Part shown: one piece after another, positions 1 through 13,000 of the stretch
How the letters are laid out: each line of letters begins with the position of its first letter
How positions within the stretch are numbered: position 1 is the stretch's first letter
Assembly: GCA_900708905.1 (NCBI GenBank)
Contig: CAADRB010000078.1
Span: forward strand, 124,001-188,000
Source: Hymenolepis diminuta
Lineage: Eukaryota; Platyhelminthes; Cestoda; Cyclophyllidea; Hymenolepididae
DNA length: 64,000 nt
Reading direction: 5' to 3'
Notes under the pieces: generated by a model
What the model was told of the DNA's origin: nothing
Databases searched by the model: none
The model's input: only the letters and a program-made list of their open reading frames with translations
Position numbers and translations under genes: made by a program

Positions 1-256
1 AATCGAATTCACATATTATCATTTTAATAATAAAAAAATGCATTTTGTTGACCAAGCAGATAAGATTAATGAAGTAATGGTAGTTATCATAAGGATTATT
101 CCATAATTAATTTTTCTTCTATTCAATATGCGCTATCTCATATTATTGTCAGTAATCCAAGCATTTAGTATGCCCATTCCTGAATTCTAGAGAGGGTTAA
201 TTATTTATTCACTTGTGTAAGTGCAATAACCAGCAGAGGTCTATCATCACCTTGCG
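1..256. other. Non-coding flank left of the inverted-repeat arm
   Basis: AT-rich sequence with no open frame, splice pattern or repeat copy that I can recognise. It ends where the left 925-bp inverted arm begins (about 257). Confidence 0.6.
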
Positions 257-1181
257 ATTAGAACTAATTGACTAGTGGTAAGATCTCCACTACAGTGTCC
301 TCAGGTGGTCCCGCTGTGTATTTGCGTGTTTGCACATAGATACCTAAACAGGTGTCTATCATCACGCCGAGGCTCCAATGACGAGACATGACTGACGTCT
401 AACGAAGAAATGTTTTGTATATAAACTTAATTTACTAATTAATAAACTGGGGGTGGCTTGCCTGCCACCTCCGAACTGGTCTGGCGACATCGATGACATG
501 ACTTATTCCATCTATTCGATCGATGTGACCCAGGTAGACTTAACCTCGTAACATAAATTGAACAATACTTCTCTCTAAATATGTAAGTGTTTCCCTAAAT
601 TGATCGTTTTTGCTTAGTAATGAAACTAAAAAGATTTAGATGCTTAATTTGTTTCATGAAGTTAAGGCAAATATTGAAGTTTTTCCATATTTTTCTAACT
701 CAAATATTCAAATAGAGTTAAAGCAGGATAAGTTAAATAACTAAGTGAGCAGAGTCATACTGTTAAACATGAAAGTTCATAGTTAAAGAGTTTGTTCATA
801 AAATTTCTTTTAGAAAACATTCCGCAGCAACAAGATTGATATATTTTCAACGCACTAACTTCAGCAAAACAGTACTTTCGTTTTCGCTTCATATACGAAA
901 ATAACACTTTCCCCTAGAATAACTTTTATATGAAAAATTCTTCATTTTCCACCCACTGATTTCCCTTTATTCGAACACATTAGTTTCGGTTGTAAATGGC
1001 GCATAATATAAATTGATCTATCGATACGAAAACGTGAGTCCTATTTTGATATGTTTGTTTCGGTTGTCTTGTATTGCGGGATTGTATTCGTAACTACTGG
1101 CCTTTCTTAAGGAATCTAAGAGTCAATTACAGATCCTTCAGAGAAGACCAGATCTTAAGTTTTTCAGAAACACCTATGCCT
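257..1181 (-). repeat. Left arm of a 925-bp inverted repeat; 5'-truncated copy of the TRIM-like element
   Basis: The reverse complement of 8551-9475 matches this stretch over its full 925 bp with no length difference. In a visual comparison I found one mismatch (1161 versus 8571). The outer edge (257) corresponds to the end of the second LTR-like repeat of the right copy. The inner edge (1181) falls inside what would be its first LTR-like repeat, so this copy lacks about 212 nt that the right copy has. It runs on the minus strand. The high identity implies a very young insertion, a recent duplication or recent gene conversion. Confidence 0.9.
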
Positions 1182-4100
1182 GAGTTAAACGAAAAAAGTA
1201 GTTTATATATTTAACATTGAAAAAAAACCCAACAGTCAATATTCGCGGCATTTTCTGCACTAATGCAAAAGTTCAATTTCCATTTGAAGTTAATACTCTA
1301 TCTATCATATCAAGATGTCAGGAAATAATAATTTCATTTTGAAGATATTGAGCGGGGAAAGGGTAGAGTAGTCGTGACTCGGAATTATATTAATGTCGAG
1401 GAAGTATACGGATTTGAAAAAGAGTTTTTCGTTAGATAGATAGTGAGATAATGAGACTCTTCGGCAGAGGTGAAATAATTTCTTCAGCGATTTCAGTTTT
1501 CATCGTACTATTATACATTCAATTAGATTCGCTAGATGTGAAAAATAAGTTCAAAATGACTCCAAAAGGACTGAGGTAATGAGTAATTTTTTCCGGTTCT
1601 TTGCTCTCACACCACTACCTTCCTCCTCCAAGACTGATACACTTATCGATCATCTGAAATCGCTCCCAAGGTTATTATATTTTAAGAAATAGATTTACAT
1701 TTGAAAAAGTTAAAATGATTTAGACCAAGACTCCACCGAGTAAGAGCACCTGCAAAATTACCTTTTATTTTGTAACAGTCGGTGGTCTCAAGAGAACGTA
1801 TCTTCTTTTATTTTCGATATGTGATTAACATTCAGTTCGAAGGGCTAATCAAAGGCAAACGACGCTGATAATGAATCGGACTACGATAACAGGGAGTTAG
1901 ACCGGTAATGAGCTTCTGGTGACTGCAACCTGTTGCTGATGCCTCCATCTTTTTCTTTGAAGTGGGTGATTTATCATTACTAAAAGTCTCCGAAGCAGCC
2001 AATGAAAAATAAATTAATAAAAATGAAAAGAAAGTGTTATGAAACTTCCATAAAGACACGACAATTCAGGTGGACCTTTAGACTTGTAAAACTGCAAAAC
2101 TTTTATTTTCTTCACATTTCTGATGTTTTCATTTCGAGTAAATTTCAGCATTTCCGAAGCAAAAGCCCCAATGCCAGTCACTGGAAATAGACTAAGGTAA
2201 TATATAAAAAAATGACGAAGCTTCCACTCCCTACTTGCCTTCTCGTTTTTTTAAGAGCTTCATTTTCCGATATTTACCTATCCCATGAATCACATTTTTA
2301 TGCTCATCAAACGTTTGAGCATTTTACTTGGAGGAGCATAAAACCAACAGCAAACGACGCTGATTATGAACTGAATTGTGGTAACGAGGATACTGAAGAA
2401 TATACAATTTGGAATGCGCTAGAAATTGAACAGAATACTCTTAAATGAAGAAAAGAAAAACACAAACAAGGACATCAAATAATATTCGGGGTGGGAGAAT
2501 GGATGTTGTTTCATGTCTTTGTCGTGGAACTAGGATGCCGGCTCTCTCAGAGAACGCGTCTTCTTCTGATGGTTGAGGTTCAGTTTGAAGCAAATGGCAT
2601 TGAAAAACAGTCCTGACCAATAATTACTATGGTTGGATGCACAAAATTCCAAAAAATGAGGTCAGTGTGAGAGGTAATGAGATAACATTTTGAGAGGAGA
2701 AGTGGTGGTATTTTGGCACCGTTGAATTCACAAAAATGAATACGAAGCTTATGACAAACTTTCATGCTATTTAGAAACAGGAGAAAATCTAAGCTAGGAC
2801 GGTTTTGGTTGATTTTGAAGTTTGTCATTGAACCTGTTGGTTTAAATATGTCCACGAAATAATGGAAAACATTTTACAAATCCGTTTCCGTTGAGATTTC
2901 GGAAGAAGTTAAATGCTTCGCGTTATGTTTAGTAAACTGCTTTGTATTATTTTTGTCTCATATGTGGAACGCATTCTCGGTAAATGGAGGTTCATTTATG
3001 TATATATCGGTATCAAATCTGCCGAAAGAATTATTACGACATTTAACTTCCTTCGATTTTCTTTACCTGTTCCACAATAGTTTCATTTCATACATTTTCG
3101 AAAGTTTTACTCTAATATAAATTTATTCATGTTCAACTGCTATTTACAAAAAAACTCTTATGAAAATCTCATTGCCCCAATTTCTTTTTAAATCTATTTC
3201 ATATTATATTCGAAATATGAAAATAATGCTTTTGTAAAGAATTATTCTTTCGTTTTTGCTTATTTCATGCTTTTCAATGTGGGCAAAGACATTCATTAAA
3301 TATTAAGTTAAATCGAGCAAGTGGCATAATAAACGCAAAGAAAGGCACTTACTATTGTAACTACATTGTATTTGTAAAAAATCAAAACAGTCGTGCATTT
3401 GAACCTTGAGTTTGCTTCTGAAAGTCATGATTTTCCAAATGTCATATCATATCAACTTGGGGATGTCACTCATCGACACTAAAAATTTCAAAATCATTAA
3501 AGCGGATAAAGACCGGAAATCTAAAATACGACATTGCAAAACAAAAAAAATACTTAAACCAAGGTGACAGATAGCCAGGAGATTGGTGGAAAAGCAACAT
3601 ATTTTGATACACAGCTGCGAATATGATCTTTCTTACACTTGAAAAGGCGTCATTTCATTTGAAAATTATTTCCAGTTTAAGAATCATTGAAAGTTGGGAA
3701 AAAATATTTGTTGTGAAGGCAATTCCGAAACCCTTCATAAACCCAAAAGTGTTCCAGAGATTTGATTCAGAAAACTGTTGTAAAACAACGGATTGCTGCA
3801 GAAGGCATGGTAAAATTGCAAGTACCTGGATTCAGGAAACGGAAAATTTGGACAGATCGGAAAACCATAATGGGATATACTGATAGCGATATGTTGAGAA
3901 AATATCAGATTGCGAAAATGAAATCAAGTCTATTTGCTGCCGTTGAGAAATCAGTCAGAAAATTGTGTTAAAATATTTGTGTTAATTAATCAAAATATGA
4001 TAATTGATACCCGACTGAGAAACATAACTTCCTATAACACATTAATAATTAAGGATAACATAGAGAAATGGAATAAATAAAAGAACTTGATGATTTATGA

Positions 4101-4923
4101 TTTAAATTTATGTTAGCTCTATGATAACAAATAAAGAAAACAACAAAGTATTTGTGCAAAATAGTACGCTTAAGAAAATTTATAATATATATATATTTAC
4201 AAACAACGCATCAGTTTAGGAAAAAATAAATAAAATATAAATCAAAAATACTTTTGGATTCAAAAATTCCTGAGTTCGATTATTTCCCAAAATTTGTAAT
4301 ATCCTTATATTAAAGAAGAACTTTTCATTATAGTACAAAAGATTTAAAAGTAAACTTAAACTCCGTAATAATGGTAGTAAATATGCCTATTAGCATGACT
4401 ATTGCGCTTAAAGTTGAATTTCAAAAAAGGCATATGAATTCTTTGTGTCAAACCTCCCTTAGTTACTTTAAATATTTCATTAAATAGGCGTTATTTTTTA
4501 TAGTTATCTGCAGGGTTTTAAATATATTTTATTTATTGAAGGACATTCAGTTATTTAAGTCGTTTGTCGGGCAGATCGCTTACGAAATCACAGTTAGGTT
4601 TTAAGGATCAGAGTAATAATGCTAGTTTTAATAACTAGACTTACATAAGTAAGAAAAATGGGACCAATACATAAAATGATATTTTATATAATAAATCTGG
4701 TTCTAGTAATTATGATGAAAATGAAAATAAAATAATCAAGTTAATTTCTATATACGCATAACTGATATACATTTTTGATTCATTAAGATTTTATAATATC
4801 GCTTTCATAATATGAAATTTTTTGCATTTGTACCGCTCTTCGTTTAATAATTTTTGTGGTTTGTTTAAAATTCTTTTGGCGCACTTTCCGCTTTAATAGC
4901 ACGACCAGTGGCACTCTTCGATC
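1182..4923. other. Intergenic spacer upstream of RACK1
   Basis: About 3.7 kb of AT-rich sequence. No known protein family was recognised in either strand. The open frames at 1832-2059, 2212-2448 and 2580-2855 have no family signature or supporting splice sites. One stretch (3762-3971) looks more like coding sequence and is listed separately. The proximal RACK1 promoter should lie just before 4924, but no convincing TATA box could be singled out. Confidence 0.6.
3762..3971 (+). CDS. Possible small coding exon, unknown protein
   Basis: A 69-codon open frame ending at a TAA, rich in Lys and Arg, with residues such as VPGFRKRKIW and a C-terminal AAVEKSVRKLC. The mix of residues looks more like a real basic protein than a random AT-rich frame. 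An overlapping frame one base off (3623-3883) could be its 5' part, joined through a frameshift or a missed intron; a possible acceptor CAG lies at about 3768-3770. I do not recognise the family. It could equally be a chance frame or a decayed gene. Confidence 0.22.
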   Translation: MIQKTVVKQRIAAEGMVKLQVPGFRKRKIWTDRKTIMGYTDSDMLRKYQIAKMKSSLFAAVEKSVRKLC

Positions 4924-5990
4924 ATGAGTGATACCGTCCTTTATCGTGGAACTCTTGATGGCCATAGCGACTGGGTTACCCAAATCGCAACCAATGCCCA
5001 TCACCCAAATATCGTTTTGTCTTCTTCCCGAGGTAATTGAGTCTTTACTTTTTCACTGTTGATATTAGACAAGTCTCTTATCATTTGGGAACTCAATAGT
5101 CAGTCCAGCAAATTCGGTGTACCCAGACACTCACTTCGTGGTCATAACCATTTCGTAAGTGACGTTGTTATGTCATCTGATGGTCAATTTGCCATCTCTG
5201 GTTCCTGGGACAAGACCCTACGTTTGTGGAATTTGACTACCGGTCGAACCGCTATACGTTTCACCGGTCATACTGGTGATGTTCTCAGTGTCCACTTCAG
5301 TGCCGACAACCGTCAAATAGTATCTGGTTCACGTGACAAAACCGCCAAGCTGTGGAACACCCTCGGTCTTTGCAAGTACACATTTGATGTTGATGGGCAT
5401 ACTGACTGGGTTTCATGCTGTCGTTTCTCGCCAAATGTTGATACCCCAATTATTGTTACTGGTGGCTGGGATAGAACCGTCAAGGTAAGGGATATTTTTC
5501 AATTAGAAATGGCTTGACTAACCTGATGACTTATTTTTAAAATTTGCATTAGGTGTGGAATCAACTCAACTGCAAACTCAGAACTGAAGGTTTTTGTCAT
5601 AGAGGCTATATCAACAATGTGACCATTTCTCCTGATGGTACTCTCTGTGCTAGTGGTGGCAAGGACGAAAACGCTTTGCTCTGGGATTTAGGATCCTCAA
5701 AGTACCTCTACAGCCTTTCTGCTGGTGCTGAGATTAAAGCCCTCTGCTTCTCCCCAACTCGCTACTGGCTCTGTGCCGCCGCTGGCCCTACCATCAAGAT
5801 CTGGAATTTGGAAGATAAGGTTCTTGTCGAGGAACTTCAAGTTGAACCAATTGCCAACACTGTGTCCAAGAAGAAGCCAAAACCGCCAATTTGCAACTGC
5901 CTTGCATGGTCTGCCGATGGCTCTACTCTTTTCGCTGGCTACACTGATAATCGCATCCACGTATGGCAATTCATGCAGTCCTCAGACTAA
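4924..5990 (+). CDS. RACK1: RACK1, receptor for activated C kinase 1 (WD40 scaffold of the 40S ribosome)
   Basis: Three exons: 4924-5032, 5069-5484 and 5553-5990. They total 963 nt, or 320 aa, close to the usual 313-319. Introns are 36 and 68 nt with GT-AG ends and phases 1 and 0. The start ATG gives [20 protein letters not shown], the normal RACK1 N-terminus. The protein is a seven-bladed WD40 propeller. Diagnostic stretches include [72 protein letters not shown] and [17 protein letters not shown]. In the family it binds the 40S subunit near the mRNA exit and docks PKC and other kinases. A small insertion, [10 protein letters not shown], lies in the blade 6-7 loop. No poly(A) signal is obvious just downstream. 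The gene lies between two near-identical inverted repeat copies. Confidence 0.98.
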
Positions 5991-8338
5991 ATTGTATCTC
6001 CTGTACTGAAGTAAATATGATTTCAAGGGATTTGAAGTTTTTTGATTAGTTTGTTCGTTGTTTTGCTATGGCTTAATGCTTGAATGTGTAAGATTTGTAT
6101 GATCAATTCTTAAACCCATTTTATATCAACGTGAGTTTTACGTGAGGTTAGCAGTAGAGTTTTGAGGTGGATTTCATGTACTGTCATAGTGTATATAGAA
6201 GACTTGTCGATTATGCATATTGCCGTTTGTACGGGGATACAGTTATCAATTTTTTATGTCATTGGTAGCTTGTCGGGATACTTTTAGGTAAATAAGAGTA
6301 GCTGGAGCCGGTCTTGTATTGTGGTGTGAACTTTACGATTTCTGATCTCTTTGGGCAAGTTGATTTGAGAGGCTTGATTAGTTTGGTGTGTTGCACACTC
6401 TTGTCTTGGGATGGTTGGTTCCCTAAATGGGTCGGTGCTTTCTGTTCAGATGAAAGAAGTTTAAAATTCGGAGTGTCATTGCAAGTTTAGCGAAGTTAAG
6501 GTCTTACTGCGCATTCAAGATCTGAGTAAGTTAGGAATCGGTCGGAATTTCACATAAACATGTTTTGAACTACGTGTTAGAATGTATCTCGTCTTCTTTT
6601 AAGTAAGCCTCAGATTAATAGTTACGCTGCTAAAGCGTCGAATATTTTTAAATTGTTGTGGCGACGTACTAACTGATTTGCAGTCCACGACGATTTCTAA
6701 TCCGGTTGAAACAATTTTAGTCAAAACGATGCATTTTCTTAGAACTCATGCTCCTTTTGCTTATTTTATTCTCTTTGCTTGCGTATTCTTAGTTATTGCG
6801 TATGCATGTGGTCGGAGCTATTTGACTGGTTAAGACCTATCTATTGAAAATGGGCGCTCACCAAACCCTTTTTGGTGATTGGTTGATTTACAAATAATAT
6901 ATTCATGTAAAAAACCAAAACATTTTCAGCTACTCTGATCACCTGGTCCTCAGTATTTCAGTATTATATTGTTTGCGTATCAGAGAAGAGATTTAAACTT
7001 CATAGAACTGTTTACTTAAAGTTACTACCACAGGTTAGCTATTAACAAAAATGTATTTACGTTTTAGGGTCATTTTTAAACAGTCATCATAATTTAGCCG
7101 ATTCATTTACAGCACCGGGTGCATTCAAATAAGCTGTTTAAGGGAATTCATGAGTCTGATGCATACATAATTATGGTATGTGTGTAAGTGATTTAAAATC
7201 CTTCACTGAAATGTGGTTAGTGCTGATTAGCAAGTAGACATTTAAGGCCTACACTAAACATGTTTTCAAGATTAACGTTGGTAGAAGATTCTTACTACTA
7301 CCCTCAGTTATCTGGTCTGTTTTTACCCCAGAAATGATTGCTAATGTTTTCGTATTTTGGCCCTCCTAAATCCATGTCGGTTATCTTACTGTTTTAGGGA
7401 TTAAATCGGACCTCACACCATTGGTGCTCACCTCGAAAATTTTTTTTTTGAAAATATGATGCTTGATTCCATGTACACTTGCTTTCAGATAAAAATTGTT
7501 AGAGCGTTCCCGAAGAAAAGTACTTACGAATGCGTTATCGATGAAAGCTGGACAAATAAATATCATGGAATAAATAAGAGAATGTGTATGATTGTACTCT
7601 TACGTAACGATAAGGGCATTGTCACCGAAATAAAGGATTGTATTATTAAATGGCGAGTTACTGAGATGGAGAAGCTCATCAATTTTTCCGATTAACAAGA
7701 GATAGGAAGTGGAATCGCATTGATGTTGTCGGATGCGCCTATTATTATAACATTCTTACAGAAATTACATACGCCTTTAGAAATGATACGAGTGATTGGG
7801 CGGAACCAGACACCTTGCAATCTCGTAGATCATATTTTATCTACTTGAAATCAAGCCTCAAACATTTTCTATGCTCAAGTCTAGAGTGATATTGAATTAT
7901 CACGAGGCAGATGCAAGTATTTTTCTGCTACACTAGAGAATATGTAAATATTGGGGAGGCTATGCTGATAATAGGAATCACTTAAAGAGAGCTTCATGTT
8001 TAATACAAACTGCTTCAGGTAAGGTGGTTTTTTCTGCCTTGATCACTTACCGATTGCTATTGTAGATATTGAACGAAACATTTATTCCAGCATTGGTTCC
8101 TAGTTAGTAATTAAGATTATGCCGCAACATTTTAGTTCAATTTGGAGGTTAATACTTAATAAAAATAATTATTACGATGATCGTTTCTGTGACTTGACTT
8201 ATTAAAATTTGGGAATATATAAATTGAAGGTAGTTTATTTAAAAGTGATTTATAATTTGGTATGGTATGTAAACTATAAGTATATTTAATGAGTAGATTT
8301 TGATATTATTGAAGTTGATATTTTTGTAACTAGGTTAG
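5991..8338. other. Intergenic spacer downstream of RACK1
   Basis: AT-rich sequence containing the RACK1 3' UTR at its left end. A 79-codon frame at 7456-7695 has no recognisable family. Nothing else could be supported on either strand. Confidence 0.55.
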
Positions 8339-9475
8339 TGTAATGACGTTAGGTCTACCGGGACCACATTGGTCGAATAGATGGAAAAAGACAAGCCACT
8401 CATGTTGTAGTCAGATCAGTCCAGAGGTGGCAGGCAAGCCACCTCAATTTATTAATTAGTAAGCTAGGTTTATATATATATAAAGTTTCTTCGTATGACG
8501 TCAGTTATGTCTCGTCGGCGGTGTCTTGACGTGACGAAAGATATCAATTTAGGCATAGGTGTTTCTGAAACACTTAAGATCTGGTCTTCTCTGAAGGATC
8601 TGTAATTGACTCTTAGATTCCTTAAGAAAGGCCAGTAGTTACGAATACAATCCCGCAATACAAGACAACCGAAACAAACATATCAAAATAGGACTCACGT
8701 TTTCGTATCGATAGATCAATTTATATTATGCGCCATTTACAACCGAAACTAATGTGTTCGAATAAAGGGAAATCAGTGGGTGGAAAATGAAGAATTTTTC
8801 ATATAAAAGTTATTCTAGGGGAAAGTGTTATTTTCGTATATGAAGCGAAAACGAAAGTACTGTTTTGCTGAAGTTAGTGCGTTGAAAATATATCAATCTT
8901 GTTGCTGCGGAATGTTTTCTAAAAGAAATTTTATGAACAAACTCTTTAACTATGAACTTTCATGTTTAACAGTATGACTCTGCTCACTTAGTTATTTAAC
9001 TTATCCTGCTTTAACTCTATTTGAATATTTGAGTTAGAAAAATATGGAAAAACTTCAATATTTGCCTTAACTTCATGAAACAAATTAAGCATCTAAATCT
9101 TTTTAGTTTCATTACTAAGCAAAAACGATCAATTTAGGGAAACACTTACATATTTAGAGAGAAGTATTGTTCAATTTATGTTACGAGGTTAAGTCTACCT
9201 GGGTCACATCGATCGAATAGATGGAATAAGTCATGTCATCGATGTCGCCAGACCAGTTCGGAGGTGGCAGGCAAGCCACCCCCAGTTTATTAATTAGTAA
9301 ATTAAGTTTATATACAAAACATTTCTTCGTTAGACGTCAGTCATGTCTCGTCATTGGAGCCTCGGCGTGATGATAGACACCTGTTTAGGTATCTATGTGC
9401 AAACACGCAAATACACAGCGGGACCACCTGAGGACACTGTAGTGGAGATCTTACCACTAGTCAATTAGTTCTAAT
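8339..9475 (+). mobile_element. TRIM-like retroelement (two LTR-like direct repeats, no coding region)
   Basis: Two direct repeats of roughly 270-300 bp start with TG at 8339 and 9179. They share the block around GGTGGCAGGCAAGCCACC, then TTTATTAATTAGTAA, a TATA-like run and a GACGTCAGT(T/C)ATGTCTCGTC block. About 570 bp lies between them with no open frame. That layout (LTR, short non-coding middle, LTR) fits a terminal-repeat retrotransposon in miniature, a type I know has been reported from tapeworms. The two repeats differ visibly from each other, which is odd for a young LTR element. The part from 8551 to 9475 is duplicated in inverted orientation at 257-1181. Exact ends and a target-site duplication could not be fixed. 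Confidence 0.6.
8469..8503 (+). promoter_or_regulatory. TATA box and CRE-like palindrome in the first LTR-like repeat
   Basis: A TATATATATATAAA run at about 8470-8484 is followed by the palindrome TGACGTCA at 8496-8503, the consensus cAMP-response/ATF site. The second LTR-like repeat keeps TTTATATACAAAAC and a one-base variant, AGACGTCA. The position inside the repeat fits a promoter that starts transcription of the element. Function is inferred. Confidence 0.45.
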
Positions 9476-10031
9476 AACCATGTGTTGATCGATATTAAAA
9501 ATACATAAAAATACATTAATTTAATTTACTTAGGCAATAAATGAAGAATTGGGCAAGCAACTGCGGATGACCTTTCAGAATTTACACGATTCCGAATATT
9601 CTATTTAAATAGAATTACTCTCATCGGTGAGTTCTTCGTCCCACGATTCAAATTGAGAATAGAAAAGGAATGAACTAATCACATCACATTACTAAATTTT
9701 ATTAATTAAAATGTAAAACTATTACAGATGCCAAAATAACGGCGGACGAGAACAATTCAAGCTTAAAAATCAGTTTTAAGTTTGGTATACTTAAATTAAT
9801 GATTACCTATAGCAATTTTGACAAAGTAAATGTGCATATGTTAAATGATTTTACAAATAAGGTTAGCAGAATTCTAAGCAAATATTATAAAATATATGCC
9901 AAAATAGATTATTTTAATGAAAATTGCCAAGCACAATCAAACGAAACTAAATTGTTCGTTCATTTTTTCAAGATGAAATTCTCCCAATGAATACGATCAG
10001 GTCTTTACACGATTAACCCTGTTGTATAGTA
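9476..10031. other. Spacer between the TRIM-like element and LAMTOR3
   Basis: Very AT-rich and non-coding as far as I can see. A 63-codon frame at 9799-9990 is dominated by Asn, Lys, Ile and Tyr, as expected of AT-rich noise. It should contain the LAMTOR3 promoter; no element could be picked out. Confidence 0.5.
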
Positions 10032-13000
10032 ATGGCTGCAAAGGTATTTTTATATTTTACTAGTGATTTTTATTTTTAGTCCATTAGTGAACATCTCCGA
10101 TGCTATCTTTCACCGTATGCTTATTTATATTCTATTTTACATAATTGATATTACAGAGTTAATGGGATTGTTGGAATTTATGTGTCAGATAAGGATGGAG
10201 TTCGGATTGTTGATGGTAATATATTCCATAAGCTTGATTTTTTGCTCCTCTAGTTTCCATAGAAGATGCTTCTGAACATGCTTTTAAGCCCTTCGTTGTT
10301 ACTACTTTTATGAATTCGCTAGAGCAATTTGCAAAGCTTGGTTTTGGCAAGGTTGAGAATATGCTTTCTAAGTATCAGGAAATGACAGTAAGTTTCGTGA
10401 AATGTTTTCGGCCTTCATTTGCTCAGAAAATTGTTTCTTTCACTCGTGATTTTTTCTGTTTAGTTATTCCAATCAGTGTATGTTCATAGTCTGAATACTC
10501 CGCCTCTTTATCTTACTGTTGTGGGTACGGGTACATGTGATCTTGGTATGAATTTATTTTTATCTCTCATCTTTTGTATATTTCTCTATAATGATAAAAT
10601 AGTCAGAGATATCTAGAGAGCGAATGGTTGCTGCTACTATATATGTTTAATTTTTATTGTTCTGTGTTTGAGTTGATCGTTTAATGAAGCTTTACAATTA
10701 CCTTGTTGGAATTGGTTTTTCTTGTACTTAAACCTAGTGTATGTTTTGTAATTTAACATAATTCAGGTAATTTTATAATCATCCTGCAGTTGTATATAAC
10801 TTTAGGCGTGATATTATATTTCGACATGATTCAGTCTTATTATCTACTCAGGAGTCGCATGAATTTTGTCTTCGCATAACTTACTTAATTCTTCGAAGTT
10901 TCAATATTGAAATCATCGTCCCTTTAAACTAACGGGATTACTCTTTATTGATGAAAAGTCTTGTGAAAGATACTGAAAGGGAGTGTTTTGAGTATTGGTT
11001 CAAAATTCATTGTACTGAAGTTAAACGATTTCGATCCTAAAAAGTAAAATTAATATAAGCAGTATCATTGGGTCCTCCTTTGTTTCTAAGACTGTGGCTT
11101 GATGAATTTGAGAGTATTGATTTCATTTGCGGATTAACTTTAAAATTGTCAACGTTGAAAATTGCAATGCTTTGTAATCATTATCAGAACCTAGTTCTAT
11201 TTCGTCTGCTTTCGCCCGGAAATGAATAAAATAATTGATTGTTGGCTCATGTGTGTGTGATTTACAGTCATTTAAAATCATTTATATGAATCGAAAATCG
11301 GTCCACATTAATTTTTAATTTTCGAACTTGCTTTTATTTTGAACTTGTATGCACTTCTTCTTCTGAAGTTTGGTTGTCATTATTGCTCAGCGATTTTTAC
11401 CATTAATCTACCAAAGGAACTGTAAATGTTAATTAGTTGGCGGTCTTAAGGTTATAGTAAAGGATCTAGTTAAATAGTTTTGATACGAAAGTGAAACAAT
11501 ACCTTGCCTTGCATAAGAAGTGCAATATCAACTCCAGGTCATCGAAACGTCACTTTTCTACCACAATCATGCAAGGTCGTGGCATGATAAAATTAACCAC
11601 CGTTACCTGACCAATTATATTCAGCCAAATCAAATTGTGATGACCGATGATTAGTTTTATCGTCTCTAGCCAATCACAATCTGAGCAAATCCAATACCGA
11701 GTGTATAAATTAAGAATTACATCAAGAAATGTCTGGTCCCTGGACTGGTGTTACCTGGCTAAATCTTCGTCTTCTCTTGGGGTGTGAGCAACCATATTAT
11801 ATCTGATATTAGGTCCAGGCCATACATCGTATGACTTCGATGACGCAGTATAAAAGAATTTATGACAATAACAAAATAGCAACAGGAAAATCAAAAGCAT
11901 TTCAAACAACACAACCTTGCTAATAACCTTTGAACAAATGCGAACCCTTCTTTAACAACAATAAGAAAATTTTGAAAATTCCGATAGACACTGACGGAGG
12001 AGCTGCTTCTATAATTAAGTCAGCTCTACACATCTCAGACCATACCAATGGCGGATAATATCTTTCAACAAATAGACGTCTTCTGTTTTGATGTTGGTGC
12101 TCATAATGTTATTTATTACGAAATCAATAGTGATGATAGTCTAGATCATGGATGGATATGTTGTTTAGGAGATTTAGAATGCCATTTTCATTGGCGGAAG
12201 GTGTAGCTGTTGAAGCTTTTCTGTGAACCATATTGAATCAAGATAGTATTTTACTTCAGGTTCTGAATTCTCTGACTCTCCTTTGTGATATCAGGGAGTA
12301 TGCTGTCTGGTCCTGTTGAATTTGCTTTAGAAGCCCATTCCGAACTATCGTATCCTTAGTAGATTTGAGGCCGTGCGCAAATAGGAGACATTTTAGTTGA
12401 TTGTTTGTGATGTTTTAACAGTTGGCGTTTTCAAATTCATCGTTATTTCGACTTGAGAAGGTTTGCCAGTTCTTCTTTGGTCTCCTGGAGATATTTGGAC
12501 ATTAGTATCTTGCATTGAAGAGTGACATCTCTTGCAAGCTGTTTGTCAGAAATACAACAGCATCGTCTAACTGTTGATTTGTTGTATCAAATTTGTGGAT
12601 CTCTCATATTCGATTGTAATCAGTTTTCGCAATAAGATTTGGACTTTTTTCTCTTCAAGAGCACTTTGGGTTGCCCCGAATTGGTACTCATATTTTTGGA
12701 ACAATTTTCTGAAGGTGCGGTGATTTTCAACATCATTATGGATGGTGTCTATTTGTTGGGAGATGTTCATCCCTGGTATGATCTTAGATGTGTGAAACTA
12801 GACCGTATAGATGAACTGAACCTTATGGACATTCCAACGGTAATAATAACCCCCAAGTCCGTTCAGGAAAGCGTTTTTCAGCACTCATCTTGGGTCTGGA
12901 TTGATGTCATGGAACCTCCCTGCTGAAAGAATCTGCCACCCTCTTTATTAAATGGACCTAACCAACGCGGGTGACCATTCCGCTCACTGGGTGTGCGCCA

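Noticed and set aside
7456..7695. 79-codon frame after a CTTTCAG acceptor-like site
   Set aside because: No family signature, no joining exon with a matching phase was found, and composition is close to that of nearby AT-rich frames.
8505..8570. Hammerhead-ribozyme-like core in the LTR-like repeat
   Set aside because: TGATGA- and GACGAAAG-like strings occur, but not the required CTGATGA and GAAA in the right order with pairing stems on either strand.
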